Notes under the pieces: model-generated | The model's input: the letters and a program-made list of their open reading frames with translations, nothing else | Databases searched by the model: none | Told to the model about the DNA's origin: nothing | Source: Streptomyces sp. NBC_00457 | Lineage (GTDB): Bacteria; Actinomycetota; Actinomycetes; Streptomycetales; Streptomycetaceae | Direction of reading: 5' to 3' | DNA: 64,000 bases | Assembly (NCBI RefSeq): GCF_036014015.1 | Contig: NZ_CP107905.1 | Location: forward strand, 9,796,001-9,860,000 | Program-made: the position numbers and the translations under genes | Shown here: positions 16,152-25,399 of the stretch, piece after piece | How positions within the stretch are numbered: position 1 is the stretch's first letter | How the letters are laid out: the number at the start of each line of letters is the position of its first letter

Positions 16152-17366
16152 CTACTCGGAGAGGAAGTTGTCCAGGTGGGTGAGGAAGGTGGGCCATGCG
16201 GGGTCGTCCGCGGTGAACAGGTGGTTGCGGCTTTCGAGCAGGATCAGCCGGCTGTCGGGGATGAGCGTGGCCAGTTCCAGGGCCTGTGCGACGGGAACGC
16301 GAGCGTCGTCGCGGGAGTGGATGATCAGCGTGGGGCAGGTGACGTCGTGAGCGATGCCCGAGACGTCGATACGGGTGAACTCCTCCAGGAAGCGCAGGCC
16401 GTTGGCGGGCGAGGTCGTCTGGCGCTGGTAGGCGGCGAACGCGTCCCACTCCGCGGGAGTGGCGTCGGCAAGGAACTGGGAGGCGAAGTAGCGCAGGAAG
16501 CTGCTGTCCTGCGAACGCCATCCGGCGCGGGCGATGTTCAGGTCGACCTCGGCGGCATCGCGCTCGGCGTCGCTGCCCGCACGGATCTGCTGCCCCCGGG
16601 CATAGGCCGAGGTGAGGATCAGATGGCTGACCCGCTCGGGGCGCAGCGCGGCGTAGGCGACCGCCACCGCGCTGCCCTGTGACACGCCGAGCAGGGGGAA
16701 GCGGTCGAGGCCGGCGGCATCGGCCACGACATCGAGGTCGGCGACCAGGTTGTCGAGGGTGAAGCTGCCCATGTCCCATGAGGAGAGGCCGCAGCCCCGC
16801 TCGTCGTAGCGGATGAGCTGCCGGCCGCGGGTGAGACCGTCGAACCAGTGCGCCCACATCGGGTTGGTCCGGTCGAGGTCGAGGTGGGTCAGCCAGTTGG
16901 CGGTCTTCACCAGGGGCGGGCCCTCGCCGGTGAGCGCGTAGGCGATACGGGTGCCGTCGGCGGACCGGCAGAACCGGATGACCTCGTGGTCTGCCTCCGC
17001 CCCTGCCGGGACCCCGGGGGCCGTGGGCGTGGCGGTCGAAGCGGTGGAAGCCATCGTCACACGGGCGACAAACCGATAGCCGTGCGGGCGCACGGCGCGA
17101 ATCATCTGCTGCCGTGCGTCACTGTCACCGATCGCGCGACGGGCCGTGCGCAGCCCGGTGGCGAGTGCGGCCTCGCTGACCGCGTGCCCGTGCCCCAACC
17201 AGTCGCGCAGCTCCTCCTCGGGCACGACACGGCCGCGGTGCTCGACCAGGTGGCACAGGAGCTCTATGACCTGGGGCTCGACGTCGACCCGCTGCCCGTC
17301 ATGGCTGAGCCGACGGCGGTCCGCATCCAACGCATACTGCCCGAACCTGTAAACCGCATCGCCCAC
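16152..17366 (-). CDS. Winged-helix DNA-binding / alpha-beta hydrolase fusion regulator (copy B)
   Basis: 404 residues with the same architecture as copy A at 12174: winged helix at residues 5-100 (YRFGQYALD, VEPQVIELLCHLVEHRGRVV, SEAALATGLRTARRAIG, RAVRPHGYRFV), linker, then alpha/beta hydrolase with GVSQGS (Ser229), HSRDDARVP and SRNHLF. The hydrolase halves are far more alike than the linkers, so one is a duplicate of the other. It starts at GTG 17366 with no ribosome site; a TAAAGT box ends six bases upstream, as in copy A. It lies downstream of the 4CL-like gene on the same strand (90-bp gap) but appears to have its own promoter. Confidence 0.85.
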   Translation of the reverse strand: MGDAVYRFGQYALDADRRRLSHDGQRVDVEPQVIELLCHLVEHRGRVVPEEELRDWLGHGHAVSEAALATGLRTARRAIGDSDARQQMIRAVRPHGYRFVARVTMASTASTATPTAPGVPAGAEADHEVIRFCRSADGTRIAYALTGEGPPLVKTANWLTHLDLDRTNPMWAHWFDGLTRGRQLIRYDERGCGLSSWDMGSFTLDNLVADLDVVADAAGLDRFPLLGVSQGSAVAVAYAALRPERVSHLILTSAYARGQQIRAGSDAERDAAEVDLNIARAGWRSQDSSFLRYFASQFLADATPAEWDAFAAYQRQTTSPANGLRFLEEFTRIDVSGIAHDVTCPTLIIHSRDDARVPVAQALELATLIPDSRLILLESRNHLFTADDPAWPTFLTHLDNFLSE

Positions 17367-17372
17367 ACGAAA

Positions 17373-17378
17373 ACTTTA
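17373..17378 (-). promoter_or_regulatory. Possible -10 box (TAAAGT) for a leaderless transcript
   Basis: Read on the minus strand, TAAAGT is followed by six bases and then GTG 17366. Same spacing as the box in front of copy A. Confidence 0.4.
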
Positions 17379-17456
17379 CAACATCCCTTCAATCTGCAGG
17401 AGTTGAGTGCGTCCGTATCGTCCCAGGCGCAGGGCCCCGCGAGCACGGCCTACCGT

Positions 17457-19037
17457 TCAGGGACGCGCCGGCTCCCGTTCCCGCAGCTGCCGTCGGAGGA
17501 TTTTGCCGGAGGCCGCCTTCGGTACCGTCTCGATGAACTCGACCCGGCGGATCCGCTTGTACGGCGCGACCTGGCCCTCGACGTGGGCCATCACCGCGGC
17601 GGCGGATATCGGCACTCCCGTCATGGGCACCACGAACGCCTTGGGTGTCTCGTTGCCCTCCTCGTCGTTGACGCCGATCACGGCGGCGTCGGCGATGCCG
17701 GGATGCTGCACGAGGATGGCTTCGAGCTCGGCCGGCGCCACCTGGTAGCCCTTGTACTTGATGAGCTCCTTGACCCGGTCGACGATGAACCAGTTCCCGT
17801 CCTCGTCGACCCGGCCGATGTCCCCGGTGTGCAGCCAGCCTTCGGCGTCGACGGTCGCGTCGGTGTCCTCCGGGCGGCCGAAGTAGCCCTTCATCACCTG
17901 CGGGCCCCGGATCCACATTTCGCCCGGCTCGCCCGCCGCCACGTCCAGCTCGGTGAACGGATCGACCAGGCGTGCCTGCGTCGACGGGAGCAGGTGCCCG
18001 ACGCACGCGACGGGCTCGTCCCGGTTGCTGTCGGCGTGGATGTGCGAGGCGGGGGACAGTTCGGTCATGCCGTACGCCTGCCCGACCTCCACGCCCAACC
18101 GGTCGGCCACAGCCGCCTGTACCCCCGCGTCCAGCGGCGCCGCCGCGCAGATGATGCGCCGCAGGTGCGACAGGTCCAGGTTCCCGACCGCGGGGTGCTT
18201 GGCCAGCGCGAGCATCACCGGTGGGGCGACGTAGGCGTGGGTGATGCGGTCGCGCTCCAGGCTGGTCAGGAACGCGTCGAGGTCGAACCGCGAGTGCACA
18301 TACACGGTCGCGCCACGGTGCAACGCGTTGTTGATCAACGCGGTCAGCCCGAAGATGTGGAAGAAGGGCAGGATCGCGATGACGCGGTCGTTCTCGTCGA
18401 TCCGATGCAGACCGTTCATTTGTTCAAGATTGGTGCACAGGTTGCGGTGGGTCAGCATCACGCCCTTGGGCACGCCCGTCGTGCCGCTCGAATAGGGCAG
18501 CACCGCGACGTCCACGGCCGGATCGAGCTCGAACGCCGGCACGTCGCCGTCGCTGAGCAGCCCCAGCACCGGGCGGTGGCCGTCGGCCGTGTCGCAGACC
18601 AGGATCTCTATGTCCCGGCCGGTCTGTCGCCGGACCAACTCGACCGCGGCTCGCGCGGTCTCGATCAGCGCCGACACGCTCACCATCAGGCGCGCCTCTG
18701 CGTCGACCAGCTGTTTGGCGATCTCCGCCGGGAGGGCCAGGGGCGACAGCGTGGTCACTGTCCCGCCCACGGTGGTGGTGGCGTACAGGACCACGGGGAA
18801 CAGAACCGTGTTCGGCGAGTGCAGCGCGACCACGTCGCCCTTGCCGATGCCCTCGGCGGAAAGGCCCGCCGCGAGCTTGCGGACCAGCGCAGCCAACTCG
18901 CCGTAGGTGAGGGTCCGTCCACTGGACACGTCCACCATGGCCGGTTGCGTTCCACGGCGCATGGCGTCGCCGAGCACCCATTCATGGAGAGGGCGATCGA
19001 TGGTTGTGACGTCCGGGTACTTGCTGTTGTAGATCAT
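17457..19037 (-). CDS. 4-coumarate-CoA-ligase-like acyl-activating enzyme
   Basis: 526 residues of the ANL adenylate-forming superfamily. Core motifs are intact: YSSGTTGVPKGVMLTHRN (P-loop), YGMTELSP, HTGDIGRVDEDG, KYKGYQVAPAELE and the catalytic Lys in KAASGKILRR. It adenylates a carboxylic acid and transfers it to CoA; the overall sequence is closest in style to bacterial 4-coumarate:CoA ligases, but the acid cannot be fixed from sequence. Start ATG 19037 (MIYNSKYPDVTTIDRPLHEW) matches the usual N-terminus of this group; GGAG lies 13 bases upstream. No phenylpropanoid partner gene is beside it. Confidence 0.85.
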   Translation of the reverse strand: MIYNSKYPDVTTIDRPLHEWVLGDAMRRGTQPAMVDVSSGRTLTYGELAALVRKLAAGLSAEGIGKGDVVALHSPNTVLFPVVLYATTTVGGTVTTLSPLALPAEIAKQLVDAEARLMVSVSALIETARAAVELVRRQTGRDIEILVCDTADGHRPVLGLLSDGDVPAFELDPAVDVAVLPYSSGTTGVPKGVMLTHRNLCTNLEQMNGLHRIDENDRVIAILPFFHIFGLTALINNALHRGATVYVHSRFDLDAFLTSLERDRITHAYVAPPVMLALAKHPAVGNLDLSHLRRIICAAAPLDAGVQAAVADRLGVEVGQAYGMTELSPASHIHADSNRDEPVACVGHLLPSTQARLVDPFTELDVAAGEPGEMWIRGPQVMKGYFGRPEDTDATVDAEGWLHTGDIGRVDEDGNWFIVDRVKELIKYKGYQVAPAELEAILVQHPGIADAAVIGVNDEEGNETPKAFVVPMTGVPISAAAVMAHVEGQVAPYKRIRRVEFIETVPKAASGKILRRQLREREPARP

Positions 19038-19686
19038 CGAGATTCCGTTTCTCCGTCTGCTGTGTTGGTCGGATCCGCCGGTGGTTCCCTGCTGGGCGAC
19101 CTCCGGCCTTGTAGGCGAGGGGGCTTCCGGGCATGGTCGTGCGGGTTTCGGTGGCTGCTCCCCGGTGCGGACGGGGCAAAGGGCGCTTCGCAGGAACTGC
19201 CGTGCCCCGTCCCCTTGGATTGCGCACGGGGGCACGGGACGAACGAAGCTGTGTGGGATGGCCGATTCCAGGTCACCGAAGTACTAAGCGATCAGCCGAC
19301 GGTGCCTCTTGCCGACGAGTTCCGCCGTCAACTCCCGGGCCAAGGCGGACCCCGACCGTTCGATCATCGGGCCTGCCACCGCGCTCCCGCTTGGTGGAGT
19401 TCTGAGGCTTTCCTGAGGGGGAGTTGAGGACGACTTCGCCGACGGATCGTGCCAGCGAACGGTGGCCGGCAGCTCGGCGAGAGTCGTCCGGATAATGGCG
19501 CGGGCCTGTGTGGGTACACCGGCCGACCAGGGAACGCTGGTGCGGCGGGAGATCTCAGGGGTGGTCCCCAGCAATGGGGGAGATGAGCACCGCGAATCGT
19601 TCGACCTGGCGGTGAGGCGTTCGAGTCCGGCAGGGCAGGAAACAACGAGACTCTCTTGGGCGGCTGAGTTGAGAGGAGGAGACGGC
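19038..19686. other. Intergenic stretch, no gene recognised
   Basis: About 650 bp upstream of the 4CL-like gene and of a degenerate lipoprotein gene. I see no motif-bearing frame. Confidence 0.4.
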
Positions 19687-20039
19687 GTGATCCGCCGCGC
19701 CCCCGCTTCCCGGTCGCCGCCGTCGGTCTCCTGACCGGGGCCGCCGCGCTGACCGGCTGCGGCACCTCGGCCTCGTCCACGGTGGCTTCGTCGTCCACTG
19801 GGAGGACGCCGGTGTCCTACGAGCTGTCGCTGACGGTGAACGGTGCCTACGTACCGCAGGTGCCGACGGCCGGTATGGCCGCAGGCTGTTTCACCGCCAC
19901 CGCCACCGCCCCCGGCCAGCCGGAAGCGCGAGTCACTGGTGTCGCTCACCCTCCGCTTCGATCTGGTACGCGAGGACGACTTCGCTCTTCTGGACCCGTC
20001 ATCACCCGGCCGAGCTGGGGCGAACCGGCAATCTGCTGA
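19687..20039 (+). pseudogene. Frameshifted lipoprotein gene
   Basis: A very strong ribosome site (GAGAGGAGGAG) precedes GTG 19687, but that frame stops after 15 codons. One base over, the sequence reads FPVAAVGLLTGAAALTGCG, a lipoprotein signal with lipobox LTGC, then SASSTVASSSTGRTPVSYEL. A second shift near 19920 is needed to reach SLTLRFDLVREDDFALLD. So at least two frameshifts break a once-typical Streptomyces lipoprotein. Family not recognised. Confidence 0.6.
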
Positions 20040-20312
20040 GGCTCCCCGCTCGGCCAGGGCCGTGCCCTGGCGCGTGCCGGAGCCATGCTCAAGACCTAAC
20101 AGCGGTGCACGGCGGCCTGGTGCCCCCTGGCCAAGACCTGTAATCGGACTCCTCTCCATGGGCAGAGGGCGCCGTCGTCGTGCCCCTCGCAGGGACGTGA
20201 TGATCGTGACCTGAGCCGTCCGCACGGCCACCAACTCGGCGGGTGGACAGGGGACACGCCGATCGGGCTGCCTCGACGACTCGGCCAGCATCCGCCCCAT
20301 ACCCTCGGCGCT

Positions 20313-20885
20313 GTGACGCTGACAGACGGTACGTACCGGCTCGGCCCGTCGACCGCCCGCCTCCTGATCAGGACCGGCCGCGCCGGTCTGGGCCGCAGGG
20401 CGGGACACGACCTCACTATTGAGGCCCCCCGATGGTCCGGGGAGGCGGTGGTGGTTGTGGCTGACCCGGACAGGTCGTCGGTGAGGGTGACGGTCGAGAC
20501 GGGCTCGTTGGAGGTCCGGGAGGGAACGGGCGGACAGAAGGCGCTCACCGACAACGACCGGACTGAGATCAAACGGACGCTGTGGGACAAGGCCCTGCTG
20601 CACACCGCCGAGCACCCCACGATCATCTTCCATTCCACCCGCATCACGGGAACGCCGCAGTCCTTTGAGATCACCGGGGAACTCACCATCAAGGGCCGGA
20701 GCCACCCGGTGGCGGTGCACGGGAAGGGGAACGGCGACGGTCTGTTGCGCGGCTGGGCGACTGTCACGCAATCGACTGGGGGAATCAAGCCCTACACCGC
20801 CTTCCTGGGTGCGTTGCGGCTGGCCGACGAGGTCCGGGTGGAATTTGAAGTGGCCAGGCTCGAACCGGTGAACGGCGCTGAATAG
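20313..20885 (+). CDS. YceI-family lipid-binding-like protein
   Basis: 190 residues matching the YceI lipocalin-like barrel: GTYRLGPSTARLLIRTGRAG at the start, GHDLTIEAPRWSGEA, TEIKRTLWDKALLHTAEHP, IIFHSTRITG, TGELTIKGRSHPVAVHG and a C-terminal strand VRVEFEVARL. YceI proteins bind long isoprenoid or fatty molecules. There is no signal peptide, so it is cytoplasmic as in many actinobacterial members. GTG 20313 gives the conserved beginning (xLTDGTYRLGP); no ribosome site is obvious. Confidence 0.85.
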   Translation: MTLTDGTYRLGPSTARLLIRTGRAGLGRRAGHDLTIEAPRWSGEAVVVVADPDRSSVRVTVETGSLEVREGTGGQKALTDNDRTEIKRTLWDKALLHTAEHPTIIFHSTRITGTPQSFEITGELTIKGRSHPVAVHGKGNGDGLLRGWATVTQSTGGIKPYTAFLGALRLADEVRVEFEVARLEPVNGAE

Positions 20886-21006
20886 ACGCTGCGGAGGGCC
20901 GATGCGAGAAGAGAGGGGTAGCAGGACCGCGGTGCCCGGCGGCACCCGTGCGTTCACGGCTACCGGTGGGGGACGGCGAGTTCACGGCCGCGGTATGTCG
21001 GTCTAA

Positions 21007-22033
21007 AACTGACGATCATCGTTGACACCTGGGTCTCCTATCACTACGGAGATCCACATGTCGAAGTCCACCCCCACCACCCCACCGCTCGACCGTGAGG
21101 CCAAGCGGCGTCTGGCGGTCATACGCCATGTCGAAGAGGTAAGCGGGAACGTCGCGATGTCCTGCCGGTATTTCGGGATCAGCCGGCAGGCGTACCACAG
21201 CTGGTACCGCCGCTACCAGGCTGAGGGCGTCGAGGGCCTGCGCACACGCTCCAAGGCCCCCAAGCACAGCCCCAACGCGACGCACGTCGAGGTGGTCGGG
21301 AAGATCATCTATCTGCGGCAGAACTACCACTTCGGCCCGGAGAAGATCGCCATGTACCTCAAGCGGTACCACGACGTCACCATCAGCAAGTCCGGCGTCT
21401 GGCGCATCCTCAACCGCCTGGACATGGGCCGCCTGCCGGCCTCCCAGCGCTACAAGCGCCACGACCGCAGATGGAAGCGGTACGAGAAGCAACTGCCCGG
21501 CCACCGCGTCCAGATCGACGTGAAATTCATCGAACCCCTCGCCTCGATGCCCCCGGGGCGCCGCGGCGGACGCAACAGGTACTTCCAGTTCACCGCGATC
21601 GACGACTGCACCCGCCTGCGCGTCCTGCGGATTTATCCAACGCTGAACCAGGCCACCGCGATCCAGTTCCTCGACTACGTCATCCAGCGCCTGCCGTTCC
21701 AGGTCGAGGTCATCCAGACCGACAACGGCGCCGAGTTCCAGTCCGCCTTCCACTGGCACGTGCTCGACAAGGGCATCGCGCACACCTACATCAAGCCGCG
21801 AACACCCCGGCTGAACGGGAAGGTTGAACGCTCCCACCGCATCGACGCCGAGGAGTTCTACCGGCTGCTCGACGGCGTCATCATCGACGACGCCGAGGTC
21901 TTCAACGACAAGCTGCGCGAGTGGGAGGAGTACTACAACTACCATCGCCCGCACGGCGGCCTCGGCGGCCAGACCTCCTACGAACGCCTCAAGCAGAAGA
22001 CCACGACCCAGGCGTAATCGTTGATCATCAGTT
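21007..22033 (+). mobile_element. IS481-family insertion sequence
   Basis: Transposase gene bounded by imperfect terminal inverted repeats: AACTGACGATCATCGTTGAC on the left (21007) and ATCGTTGATCATCAGTT on the right (22017-22033, read inverted AACTGATGATCAACGAT). The stop codon overlaps the right end. No direct target duplication is evident from the flanks. The ends are assigned from the repeats only. Confidence 0.7.
21058..22017 (+). CDS. IS481-family transposase
   Basis: 319 residues. An N-terminal helix-turn-helix (CRYFGISRQAYHSWYRRYQ) is followed by an integrase core with DDE residues in HRVQIDVKF, QTDNGAEFQ and NGKVERSHRIDAEEFY, and the family tail YYNYHRPHGGLGGQTSYE. Length and motifs are complete, so it is probably active. 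ATG 21058 has GGAG seven bases upstream. Confidence 0.92.
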   Translation: MSKSTPTTPPLDREAKRRLAVIRHVEEVSGNVAMSCRYFGISRQAYHSWYRRYQAEGVEGLRTRSKAPKHSPNATHVEVVGKIIYLRQNYHFGPEKIAMYLKRYHDVTISKSGVWRILNRLDMGRLPASQRYKRHDRRWKRYEKQLPGHRVQIDVKFIEPLASMPPGRRGGRNRYFQFTAIDDCTRLRVLRIYPTLNQATAIQFLDYVIQRLPFQVEVIQTDNGAEFQSAFHWHVLDKGIAHTYIKPRTPRLNGKVERSHRIDAEEFYRLLDGVIIDDAEVFNDKLREWEEYYNYHRPHGGLGGQTSYERLKQKTTTQA

Positions 22034-22049
22034 GCACACGTCCGAGCGG

Positions 22050-22163
22050 GCCATCAATCAGCTGAAACAGCCGCGGCCGTGGCCACTTGCTACGACAAGG
22101 GTCGGCTACGTCTTTCTCGGCACAGTCACTGCCGCAGCCATCGTCATCTGGCTCCGGTCATGA
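22050..22163 (+). pseudogene. IS5-type transposase C-terminal remnant
   Basis: Just right of IS481 the DNA encodes INQLKQ, then in a shifted frame VATCYDKG, then again shifted GTVTAAAIVIWLRS and a stop. These are scrambled pieces of the usual IS5-family end (NRLK...VATRYDK...VTxAAxxIWLR). The rest of the element is absent. Confidence 0.6.
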
Positions 22164-22176
22164 GCGGCGTTAGCGG

Positions 22177-22461
22177 TCACGGAAATCGGGACACGCTGAC
22201 CAGAACGGTTCCAGCGACGAAGAGCCCAGCACTCGCTGCCAGAAGCGAAAGAAGCGTGTTCCCTGATGGGGCGAAGGCCATCACACTGAAGAAACAGCAG
22301 AGGGCGCTTCCCGTCGGCACCTGACCGATTCCATGCGGCACGGGACGCAGGACCCGGGCGCGTTCCCATGGATGGATCCACCCGGTGAGAAGCTCGACCA
22401 CACCACTTGTCGCTACAGCCAGAGCAAACGCGATGAGCGCCCCCAGCCCCACATACTGCAT
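22177..22461 (-). CDS. Small membrane protein, function unknown
   Basis: 94 residues with two to three membrane helices: YVGLGALIAFALAVATSGVV near the N-terminus, ALCCFFSVMAF in the middle and LLSLLAASAGLFVAGTVLV near the end. ATG 22461 is preceded by an excellent ribosome site (AGGAGG, five bases upstream), which is the main reason to accept so small a gene. It is squeezed between mobile-element debris and the membrane protein at 22882. No family recognised. Confidence 0.55.
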   Translation of the reverse strand: MQYVGLGALIAFALAVATSGVVELLTGWIHPWERARVLRPVPHGIGQVPTGSALCCFFSVMAFAPSGNTLLSLLAASAGLFVAGTVLVSVSRFP

Positions 22462-22881
22462 CACGCCTCCTGGCGGCCATCGTGGCACACCAGCACGCCA
22501 GGACAGCAGTCCTTCCATCGCGGAAACGGTGAAACGGTCATCCGCTGGGCCCTCGAAGGCCAGACCCTCCCGTGATCGCCCGGACGGAGCTGGCTTGGTC
22601 GTATCCCGCCCAGCCGGCCAGCGCGGAGCGCCTGACCACCGCTGGAAGCGGCACGTCGGGCAGGGGCTGACTGCCGGATGGCCCAGCTCGGTCCTGCCGA
22701 TCCTGGACAACCCGCAGCTGGATGTGCCGGGAACGCTCGGATGCCGGATGACGTCGTATCCCGGGCTATTGCCGGCCTGCCGAGCAGGAAGCGCCTGCCG
22801 CAGCCCGGCAATGTCCGTGACCAGGGCGTTGCCGCTCACCGCACATGCTTATGCGATTCCGAGGATGGCAGGATCATCCGC

Positions 22882-24435
22882 ATGCCCGAAGCGCCCGACA
22901 TGACCTGCCGTCCCCTCATCAGCCGCCCCGGCCGGGTCTTCGCCGGATTCGGCGCCGTGATGGGGATCTGGGCGTTCCTGACGGTGCTGCTGCCCACGGA
23001 ACGCTGGGGCAAGTGGTTCGTCCTGTGGATGACTGTCGGCCTGACGGTGGTGCTGATGGCCGTTGTGCTGCTCCTCTGGGCCACAGCTCAGGTGCGCGCC
23101 GACGCGTACGGCGTGCACTCCCGGATGATGCTGCGCCGCCGCAGCGTGCCGTGGAGCCAGGTCGCGGACCTGCACATACGACTGCAGCGTGTGCGCAACG
23201 GCGATGTGCGTCGCGTCGACCTGGTGCTGCGCGGCGGACGCAAGTTGCGCCTGCCCCTGCCACAGACCGCGAAATACGACGACCCGGCGTTCGACTCGGA
23301 GGTGGAGGCGCTCCGAGCACTGCACCGCTGCTACGGCGCGCCGGAGTCGATGCATCTCCCCGTCGTGTCGTACCGCACCGCCGGGCGTGGCAGGCGGTGG
23401 CTGATGGCCTTGTGCGTGCTGCTGCTCGCGGGTGCGAGTCTGGCCGCGTGGTCAGTGCCGAGCGCCAATGCGCAGAAGCGGGAGTGGGAGGCGGCCGTGC
23501 CGTGTGCCGCCGAGACGCCCGCAGCGGTGCGCGGCGAGTGCCTGACCACCGTGCCGGCCGTGATCGCGCGGGCCGAGCCCCAGGGGGGCAAGAAGCCCAG
23601 TTGGCTGTACTTCGCTGACGGCGCGCCGGCGGGGCGAGTCAGGGTCTCGTACGAAGGCGCCCAGGGGTTCGCGGCCGGTGACCGGGCCGAGGTGACCTTC
23701 TGGCGTGGTGGGATCAGGGTGGTCGCCGGCGAGCGGCACGTCTGGCGCGAGCACATGACGCCCGCCGGTGACGTGGCCGTCATCGCGGCCGGGCTGAGCC
23801 TGGGGGCGGCGTACCCGGGAGCCCTGCTGCTGATGCGCCGGCGCGGGCGCCGGCTGGCCGAGGACGAGGTGCTCCCGTCGGCACTGCCGTTCGCGGGCGC
23901 GCTGGTCGTTACCGCCGTGTGGCTGCTGCCGCTGTGCTACCTCCACCCCACCACCCTGTTCTCATCGCGCACGCCGATCATGTGGTGGGCAACAGGCTCG
24001 CTGGTGAGTCTGGGCCTGTTCGCCTGGGTGTGGCGCGCCACACGCATCCGTACACCAGGGGAGACGGGAGCGGTCCGGACACCCTCCGTGCGGGGAGAGG
24101 TTTTCCTGGCTGCCCGCTACCTGGACCACACCGACTACAACCCGCACGGCTTCGGCACCCACATCGTCCTCGGCGACGGCCCGCCCGCGGTGGTGCCCCA
24201 CGGCGGCCCCGGCCGGTTCGCGGAGAGGCCAATCCCGGTGGAGCGGCTCACCGTCGTGAACGTGCGGCGGGCTCAGGGCGATGAGGAGGCGATCAGCAGA
24301 AGCTGGCACGTCGCCGAACTCGACGACGCGGGCACCCCGGTCCGCCTGGCAGCGGCTCCGGCCGACCTGACCCGAATGCTGCGCGAGCTGGAACTCGCGT
24401 ACAACCCCGCACACACCGCCGGCCGCGAGCTCTGA
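22882..24435 (+). CDS. Multi-helix membrane protein with PH-like segment
   Basis: 517 residues. Two helices near the N-terminus (VFAGFGAVMGIWAFLTVLL, TVGLTVVLMAVVLLLW) lead into a PH-like stretch typical of bacterial bPH proteins (DAYGVHSRMMLRRRSVPWSQ, VDLVLRGGRKLRLPLP). Another helix at about 175-195 is followed by an external domain with paired Cys (VPCAAETPAAVRGECL), then three more helices and a cytoplasmic tail. Streptomyces has many such proteins with unknown roles. ATG 22882 was chosen because upstream codons are IS-like debris; AGGA lies about nine bases before it. It is intact and flanked by two decayed insertion sequences. Confidence 0.65.
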   Translation: MPEAPDMTCRPLISRPGRVFAGFGAVMGIWAFLTVLLPTERWGKWFVLWMTVGLTVVLMAVVLLLWATAQVRADAYGVHSRMMLRRRSVPWSQVADLHIRLQRVRNGDVRRVDLVLRGGRKLRLPLPQTAKYDDPAFDSEVEALRALHRCYGAPESMHLPVVSYRTAGRGRRWLMALCVLLLAGASLAAWSVPSANAQKREWEAAVPCAAETPAAVRGECLTTVPAVIARAEPQGGKKPSWLYFADGAPAGRVRVSYEGAQGFAAGDRAEVTFWRGGIRVVAGERHVWREHMTPAGDVAVIAAGLSLGAAYPGALLLMRRRGRRLAEDEVLPSALPFAGALVVTAVWLLPLCYLHPTTLFSSRTPIMWWATGSLVSLGLFAWVWRATRIRTPGETGAVRTPSVRGEVFLAARYLDHTDYNPHGFGTHIVLGDGPPAVVPHGGPGRFAERPIPVERLTVVNVRRAQGDEEAISRSWHVAELDDAGTPVRLAAAPADLTRMLRELELAYNPAHTAGREL

Positions 24436-24502
24436 CACCCCCCGGCTCCGGGTGCCGACTCAGAAGGCGAAGCATTGCCCGCGTACTGGATGTACTCGGG
24501 TG

Positions 24503-25399
24503 ATGCGACAACTGCGTCGCCATGAACTCAGCGATCGTGAATGGGAGTTACTCGCTCCGTTGGTACTACGGGCCGCCATGGGTTGGCCGCGCGTTGATGA
24601 CCGGCAGGTCATCAACGGGATGGTCCACGAGATCCGTACTGGGATCTCGTGGCGAGACCTGCCGGAACGCTAATGTCCGTGGAAGACGGTCTTCACGCGG
24701 TTCCGCCGCTACGCGCTCGACGGTGCGTTCACCCGCGCTCTGCAGCAGATCCAAGCCCAGGCCGATGCCGCGGGAGACACCGACTGGCTAGTCCAGATCG
24801 ACTCCTCCATCGTCCGCGCTCGCCAACGCGCCTCCGCTACCGGCCGAAAACAAGGGGGGCGGCACCGGCGGGACGAACCGGACGATCACGCCCTCGGCCG
24901 ATCCCTAGGCGGCCTGACGTCCAAGATCCACCTCGACTGCGAAGGCCGCGGGCGCCCCCTGGCGATCCTCGTGACGCCGGGCCAACGTCACGACAGCATC
25001 TGCGCGCGCACCCTGTTGGAGCGGATCCGTGTCCCTCGCATCGGCCTTGGCCGGTCACGCTGTCGTCCCGACCAGGTCGTCCCGACCAGGTCGTCGCGGA
25101 CAGGGCCTACAGCTCCCGCGGCCTTCGCGCTTATCTGCGCAGGCGCGGCATAGCACACACCATGCCTGAGAAGACCGACCAGCAAAGGCACCGTCACAAC
25201 CGCGGCAGCCGCAGCGGACGGCCGCCAGTCGACCGGGAGACCTAACGCCGACGCAACACCATCGAACGCTGCTTCAACCGGCTGAACGGCTTCCGCGGCA
25301 TCGCCCTGAGATGCGAGAAGACGGCCACCTTCTACGAAGCAGCGGTCACGCTTTCCGCGCTCTTGCGCTGGGCAAGATCTGTTTTGAAGACGGACCCTA
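24503..25399 (+). pseudogene. IS5-family transposase, stop codon and frameshifts
   Basis: Starts MRQLRRHELSDREWELLAPL and runs to TGISWRDLPER, then TAA at 24671 where the family has a Tyr codon (DLPERYGPW). The same frame continues TVFTRFRRYALDGAF, IDSSIVRARQRA and GLTSKIHLDCEGRG. A shift near 25080 leads to VVADRAYSSRGLRAYLRRRG, and the end (NTIERCFNRLNGFRGIALR, LSALLRWARSVLKTDP) is in a further frame. At least one nonsense and two frameshifts make it inactive. Confidence 0.8.

Noticed and set aside
16848..19427. 859-codon plus-strand frame
   Set aside because: Runs antisense through a clear 4CL-like enzyme and the regulator; composition is typical of antisense frames.
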